The notes beneath the pieces were generated by a model that saw only the letters and a list, made by a program, of their open reading frames with translations, made no database searches and was not told where the DNA came from. Positions 61,003 through 64,000 of a stretch of 64,000 bases of DNA are shown piece by piece. A program made the translations under genes and the position numbers. Position 1 is the stretch's first letter. Every line of letters begins with the position of its first letter. The stretch covers positions 1 through 64,000 of the forward strand of contig SYLY01000020.1 of the NCBI GenBank assembly GCA_005808475.1, given 5' to 3'. Source of the stretch: Acidobacteriota bacterium (GTDB lineage: Bacteria > Acidobacteriota > Terriglobia > Bryobacterales > Bryobacteraceae).

Positions 61003-62694
61003 TTGGATCCGAGGGAAGTCCGCGCCTGCCTCGCTCGCATCCTGTCGAGCCCCGCGTTTTCGCGATCCGGCCGTATGCGCGAGTTCCTGTCGTTCGCCGT
61101 GGAAGAGTCTCTGGCGGGCCGGGGCGGAGAGTTGAAAGAGTCCGTGATCGGCGCGCGGGTGTTCGAACGGACGGCGGACTACGATCCTCGGCTGGATCCG
61201 ATCGTCCGGGTGGAAGCGCGGCGGTTGCGCGCGAAGCTGAAGGAGTACTACGAGGGCGAGGGCGCCAACGACGGCGTCCGCATCGATCTGCCCGTCGGGT
61301 CGTACGCGCCGGCGATCCACGGCGCGGGAAGCCCACGGGCCGCCGCGCCAGTCACCATCGCGGTGATGCCGTTCGAGGAGATCGGGGAAGGGCAGGAGGA
61401 CTGCTTCGCGGCGGGGCTCTGCCAGGAGCTGATCCACACGCTGACGCGCGCCGAGGGGCTACGCGTGATGGCGTGGGATACCTCGCGTCTGATCAGGACG
61501 CAGGCCGACGCCCCCCGCAAGGTGGACGCCGTGCTCGAGGGCAGCGTGCGGCGCGCGAGCACGCGCGTGCGGATCGCCGGACGGCTGGTGGACTGCGCGA
61601 GCGGCCTCTATCTGTGGAGCGGCGTCTACGACCGCGAGGTGCGCGACTTGCTGGGGCTGCAGACCGAACTGGCCGGCGCGATCGCTCATGCTCTGCGAGC
61701 CCGGCTCTCCGGGGATGCTTCCGGCGCTCCCGCTCCGCCGCAATCGGAAGGGTACTCGTTCTATCTCCGGGGACGGGACGCCATCGGGCGGCGTTCGGAG
61801 GAGACGATGCGGCGCGCGGCGGTGTTCTTCGAACACGCGATCCGCCTGGATCCGGGCAGTCCGCACGGGTACGCGGGTTTGGCCGAGGCCTACTCGCTGC
61901 TATCCGAGTACGGGTTCGATCCTCCTTCCGCCGCCATGCCTCGCGCGCGGGATGCGGCCGCGCGGGCGCTCGCTATTGACGGCGCTCACGCCGCGGCGCA
62001 CGCCACCCTCGCCGGTCTGCTGGGTCAGGAGTGGGACTGGTCGAACGCCGAGAGTCACTTCCGGCGCGCGATCGAGATCAATCCCGGGTATGCGATCGCG
62101 CACCTATGGTACGGCATCGACCTGTTGGCGCTGCTGGGCCGAATGGAAGAGGCCGAAGTCCACGTAACGGCCGCGGCGGAGTTGAGTCCGCTCGATCCGC
62201 TGACGCATGCCACGGTGGGCTTCCTGTCGTATCTGATGCGGGACTGGGAAGCGGCGGAGGAGCACTACCACCGAGCCATCGCCATGAGTCCCGACTCGGC
62301 CAAGGCATGCTCCGGCCTGGGCCGCGTATTCGCGGCGGCCGGCCGTTATCCGGAGGCGATGGCGATGATGGAACGCGCCAGCTTCCTGTCGCCGGACGAC
62401 CTAAGTGTCGCCAGCGTCCGAGGCCAGATTCTGGCGGAAGCCGGCGAGACCGCGAGTGCGGAAGAGTGTCTGGGGCGGCTGGAAGAGGCGAGCAAGCGGC
62501 GCCACGTCGCGCAGATCCGGTTCGCGTTCGTCGAACTGGGATTGGGCCGCAAAGACGCGGCGCTGGCCCGGCTGGAAGCGGCGGTGGAGATGCGCGAGCC
62601 ACAGGCGAATTGCATCGGCGCGCATCCGGGATGGGACCGGCTGCGCGGAGATTCGCGTTTCGCGGCTCTCACTCGGCGCGTCGGCGTGCAGTAA
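61003..62694 (+). CDS. TPR protein with CadC/TolB-like N-terminal domain, acidobacterial regulator type
   Basis: About 563 residues. Residues 1-100 match the N-terminal domain seen in many Acidobacteriota regulators (CLARILSSPAFSRSGRMREF, then RLDPIVRVEARRLRAKLKEYY). Residues about 110-230 are TolB-like (VTIAVMPFEEIGEGQEDCFA). TPR repeats fill 240-560 (YAIAHLWYGIDLLALLGRME, FGRVFAAAGRYPEAMAM type). It starts at TTG 61003, after GAGGAG at 60985-60990; TAGAAT at 60974-60979 may be the -10. No signal or transmembrane helix is obvious. A role in sensing or scaffolding is likely. Confidence 0.8.
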   Translation: MDPREVRACLARILSSPAFSRSGRMREFLSFAVEESLAGRGGELKESVIGARVFERTADYDPRLDPIVRVEARRLRAKLKEYYEGEGANDGVRIDLPVGSYAPAIHGAGSPRAAAPVTIAVMPFEEIGEGQEDCFAAGLCQELIHTLTRAEGLRVMAWDTSRLIRTQADAPRKVDAVLEGSVRRASTRVRIAGRLVDCASGLYLWSGVYDREVRDLLGLQTELAGAIAHALRARLSGDASGAPAPPQSEGYSFYLRGRDAIGRRSEETMRRAAVFFEHAIRLDPGSPHGYAGLAEAYSLLSEYGFDPPSAAMPRARDAAARALAIDGAHAAAHATLAGLLGQEWDWSNAESHFRRAIEINPGYAIAHLWYGIDLLALLGRMEEAEVHVTAAAELSPLDPLTHATVGFLSYLMRDWEAAEEHYHRAIAMSPDSAKACSGLGRVFAAAGRYPEAMAMMERASFLSPDDLSVASVRGQILAEAGETASAEECLGRLEEASKRRHVAQIRFAFVELGLGRKDAALARLEAAVEMREPQANCIGAHPGWDRLRGDSRFAALTRRVGVQ

Positions 62695-62700
62695 GAGCTC

Positions 62701-63741
62701 TCAGACTCGCCGTAGCTTGGTGACGCGCCCGACTTCCACCCACTCGGCGACGTAAATGTTGCCCGCCGCGTCGAAACAGGCGTCGTGCGGCGCGATGAAC
62801 TGGCCTGCCGGGAACGCGCCCCGGTCGAGCGTTCGCAGCGACTCGTAGGTCTTGCCGTCCGGCTGTTGCCCATCGCCCAGGTGCGCGATGAGCTTGTTGT
62901 TCTTGTCGAACAGCGTCACCACCGCCTTCAGGTCCGGCATCAGCATCACGCCGTCCCGGAACTGGAACGTGCTCGGCCAGCGGACGCCGTCCTTCACGGA
63001 ATGCAGCGGCTTGCCGTCGAGCGAGAAATACTGCACGCGCCTGTTGTCGCCGCGCTCGCCCACCATCAGCAGGGGGCTGCCGCCACGCTCGTCGATCGCG
63101 ATGGCGTGCGGCCAGATCGTCGTGCCCGGCGCGGTCTCCTTGCCCTTGTTGCGATCCATCTCGTCGCGCGATCCGCCGAAGGTGCGCACGTAGCGGAGCT
63201 TGGCGTCGTAGTGATGGATGTAGAACTTGCCATAGCCATCGGCGACATAGATGCCGCCGTCCGGAGCGATCGCCAGGTTCGACGGGCGGTACTGGCTCGC
63301 CCGGGTGTAGAGTCCGCTGGCGGCCGGCGCGTGCATCACCCATACCAGTTCGCCATCGAGCGTCGTCTTGCGGACGAAGCCCTTGACGTTGTCGCAGTGG
63401 TAGAGGAAATCGTCCGAGCCCTCGCGCCGCACGATGAGCCCGTGCGCTCCGCCGCGCATATCCGCTCCCCACGATTTCACGAAGCGGCCCCGCTCGTCGA
63501 AGATCGCGATGGCATCCGGGCTGTCGCTGGTCTTGTGAACGGTATGGGCCACGATCAGGCGGCCCTGGGAGTCGACGGCGATCCCGTGCGTGTTGCCGAA
63601 CTTGTGCGTGTCCGGCAGCCGAGCCCAGTCGTGATGGACTTCGTAGGTGTGCTCGCCCTTGCCCACGATGGGCAGCCGCTCCTGGCCGCGAGCGGCCGCG
63701 ACGGCGAACGGAACGGCGGCGATCGCTTGGCGGCGGGTCAT
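62701..63741 (-). CDS. secreted NHL-type beta-propeller protein
   Basis: A 346-residue protein with a Tat-like signal (MTRRQAIAAVPFAVAAARGQ). NHL/YVTN-like blades follow: GIAVDSQGRLIVAHTVHKTS, LAIAPDGGIYVADGYGKFYI, AIAIDERGGSPLLMVGERGD and CFDAAGNIYVAEWVEVGRV. A 6-bladed arrangement is likely. It begins 10 nt after the mqnC stop, so the two share a transcript. The gene converges on the TPR regulator with 6 nt between the stops. The ligand or activity is unknown. Confidence 0.82.
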   Translation of the reverse strand: MTRRQAIAAVPFAVAAARGQERLPIVGKGEHTYEVHHDWARLPDTHKFGNTHGIAVDSQGRLIVAHTVHKTSDSPDAIAIFDERGRFVKSWGADMRGGAHGLIVRREGSDDFLYHCDNVKGFVRKTTLDGELVWVMHAPAASGLYTRASQYRPSNLAIAPDGGIYVADGYGKFYIHHYDAKLRYVRTFGGSRDEMDRNKGKETAPGTTIWPHAIAIDERGGSPLLMVGERGDNRRVQYFSLDGKPLHSVKDGVRWPSTFQFRDGVMLMPDLKAVVTLFDKNNKLIAHLGDGQQPDGKTYESLRTLDRGAFPAGQFIAPHDACFDAAGNIYVAEWVEVGRVTKLRRV

Positions 63742-63751
63742 GCCGTGGACC

Positions 63752-64000
63752 TCAATTCAGGAAGTACGTGCGATACAGGGTATCGCGCTGCTTGGGGGTG
63801 AACCCGGCGTCGCGGATCATGTGGCGGAGATCCTCTTCGGTGGCGTGGTTGCGCGCGCCCGCCGCGGAGACGACGTTCTCCTCGATCATGATGCTGCCGA
63901 CGTCGTTGCCGCCGAATCGCAGACCCACCTGGCAGGTCTTCAGCCCTTGCGTCACCCATGACGACTGCACGTTCAGCACGTTCGGCAGGTAGAGGCGCGA
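63752..64000 (-). CDS. mqnC: cyclic dehypoxanthinyl futalosine synthase (MqnC), 5' part outside window
   Basis: Eighty-two codons of the C-terminal end are in the window and the rest lies upstream of the edge. The end QSSWVTQGLKTCQVGLRF, NDVGSIMIEENVVSAAG and HMIRDAGFTPKQRDTLY match the radical SAM enzyme MqnC of the futalosine pathway to menaquinone. The related MqnE and CofH end differently. The gene is followed after 10 nt by the NHL-type propeller gene. It suggests that menaquinone is the respiratory quinone here. Confidence 0.85.
   Translation of the reverse strand, partial: SRLYLPNVLNVQSSWVTQGLKTCQVGLRFGGNDVGSIMIEENVVSAAGARNHATEEDLRHMIRDAGFTPKQRDTLYRTYFLN

Noticed and set aside
1-64000. 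tRNA, rRNA, CRISPR arrays, insertion sequences and prophage genes
   Set aside because: None was seen by reading both strands. Short or divergent RNA genes could be missed by eye.

Overview
The window is a high-GC bacterial chromosome segment with strong marks of the Acidobacteriota, most likely the Bryobacterales / Candidatus Solibacter group. The marks are two Oar-like TonB-dependent receptors with an N-terminal carboxypeptidase-regulatory-like domain, a Kelch protein ending in the Solibacter C-terminal domain (TIGR03437 type), a DUF1549/DUF1553 plus DUF1501 pair, a TPR protein with the N-terminal domain typical of acidobacterial CadC/TolB-like regulators, and many secreted beta-propellers. 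No rRNA, tRNA, CRISPR array, transposase or phage gene was seen. About 50 genes fill the window and no gene-free gap exceeds 300 nt.

Layout. 0-4.2 kb: the start of a circularly permuted ATP-grasp gene and a large outer-membrane receptor. 4.2-9.7 kb: a fully overlapping five-gene minus-strand operon (sialidase-like propeller, MFS carrier, FAD oxidoreductase with a discoidin-like tail, HpcH/HpaI aldolase, small secreted protein) that looks like an uptake and breakdown route for a sugar acid or similar compound. 9.7-15.8 kb: an S41-like peptidase, a TPR protein, a YvcK/CofD-like protein whose only possible start is CTG, GlmU, and a propeller protein. 15.9-24.0 kb: an eight-gene minus-strand operon, EF-G-like GTPase, M81 (MlrC) peptidase, succinate dehydrogenase in the order B-C-D-A, then two-subunit class I fumarase. 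24-34.5 kb: a Kelch/Solibacter-domain protein, a second receptor preceded by a methyltransferase, an M48-HAD-DUF3592 operon, and ilvE. 34.7-36.2 kb: a NagA-like deacetylase and a small cold-shock-like protein. 36.2-46.7 kb: a plus-strand run of exported proteins (DUF1549/1553, DUF1501, Ig-like/propeller, S8 subtilase, an odd low-complexity protein). 46.8-49.2 kb: a Ser/Thr kinase and a Gfo/Idh/MocA oxidoreductase. 49.3-55.1 kb: a five-gene carbohydrate operon (GT2-methyltransferase fusion, Zn-dehydrogenase, TIM-barrel isomerase, NAD epimerase, polysaccharide deacetylase). 55.1-64 kb: a MoaD-like/BNR-propeller pair, a ROK kinase, a serine beta-lactamase-like hydrolase, an alpha/beta hydrolase, the TPR regulator, a propeller protein and the end of mqnC (menaquinone by the futalosine route).

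The succinate dehydrogenase, fumarase and MqnC genes fit a menaquinone- or quinone-linked respiratory chain. The rest points to a soil-type heterotroph that handles complex glycans and secretes many proteins. Three operons (4.2-9.7, 15.9-24.0 and 49.3-55.1 kb) and one recurring start-site signal (a TANNNT box 6-7 nt upstream of the start codon, suggesting leaderless transcripts) are the main items worth following up. All family names are assigned by reading motifs by eye; no database search was possible.
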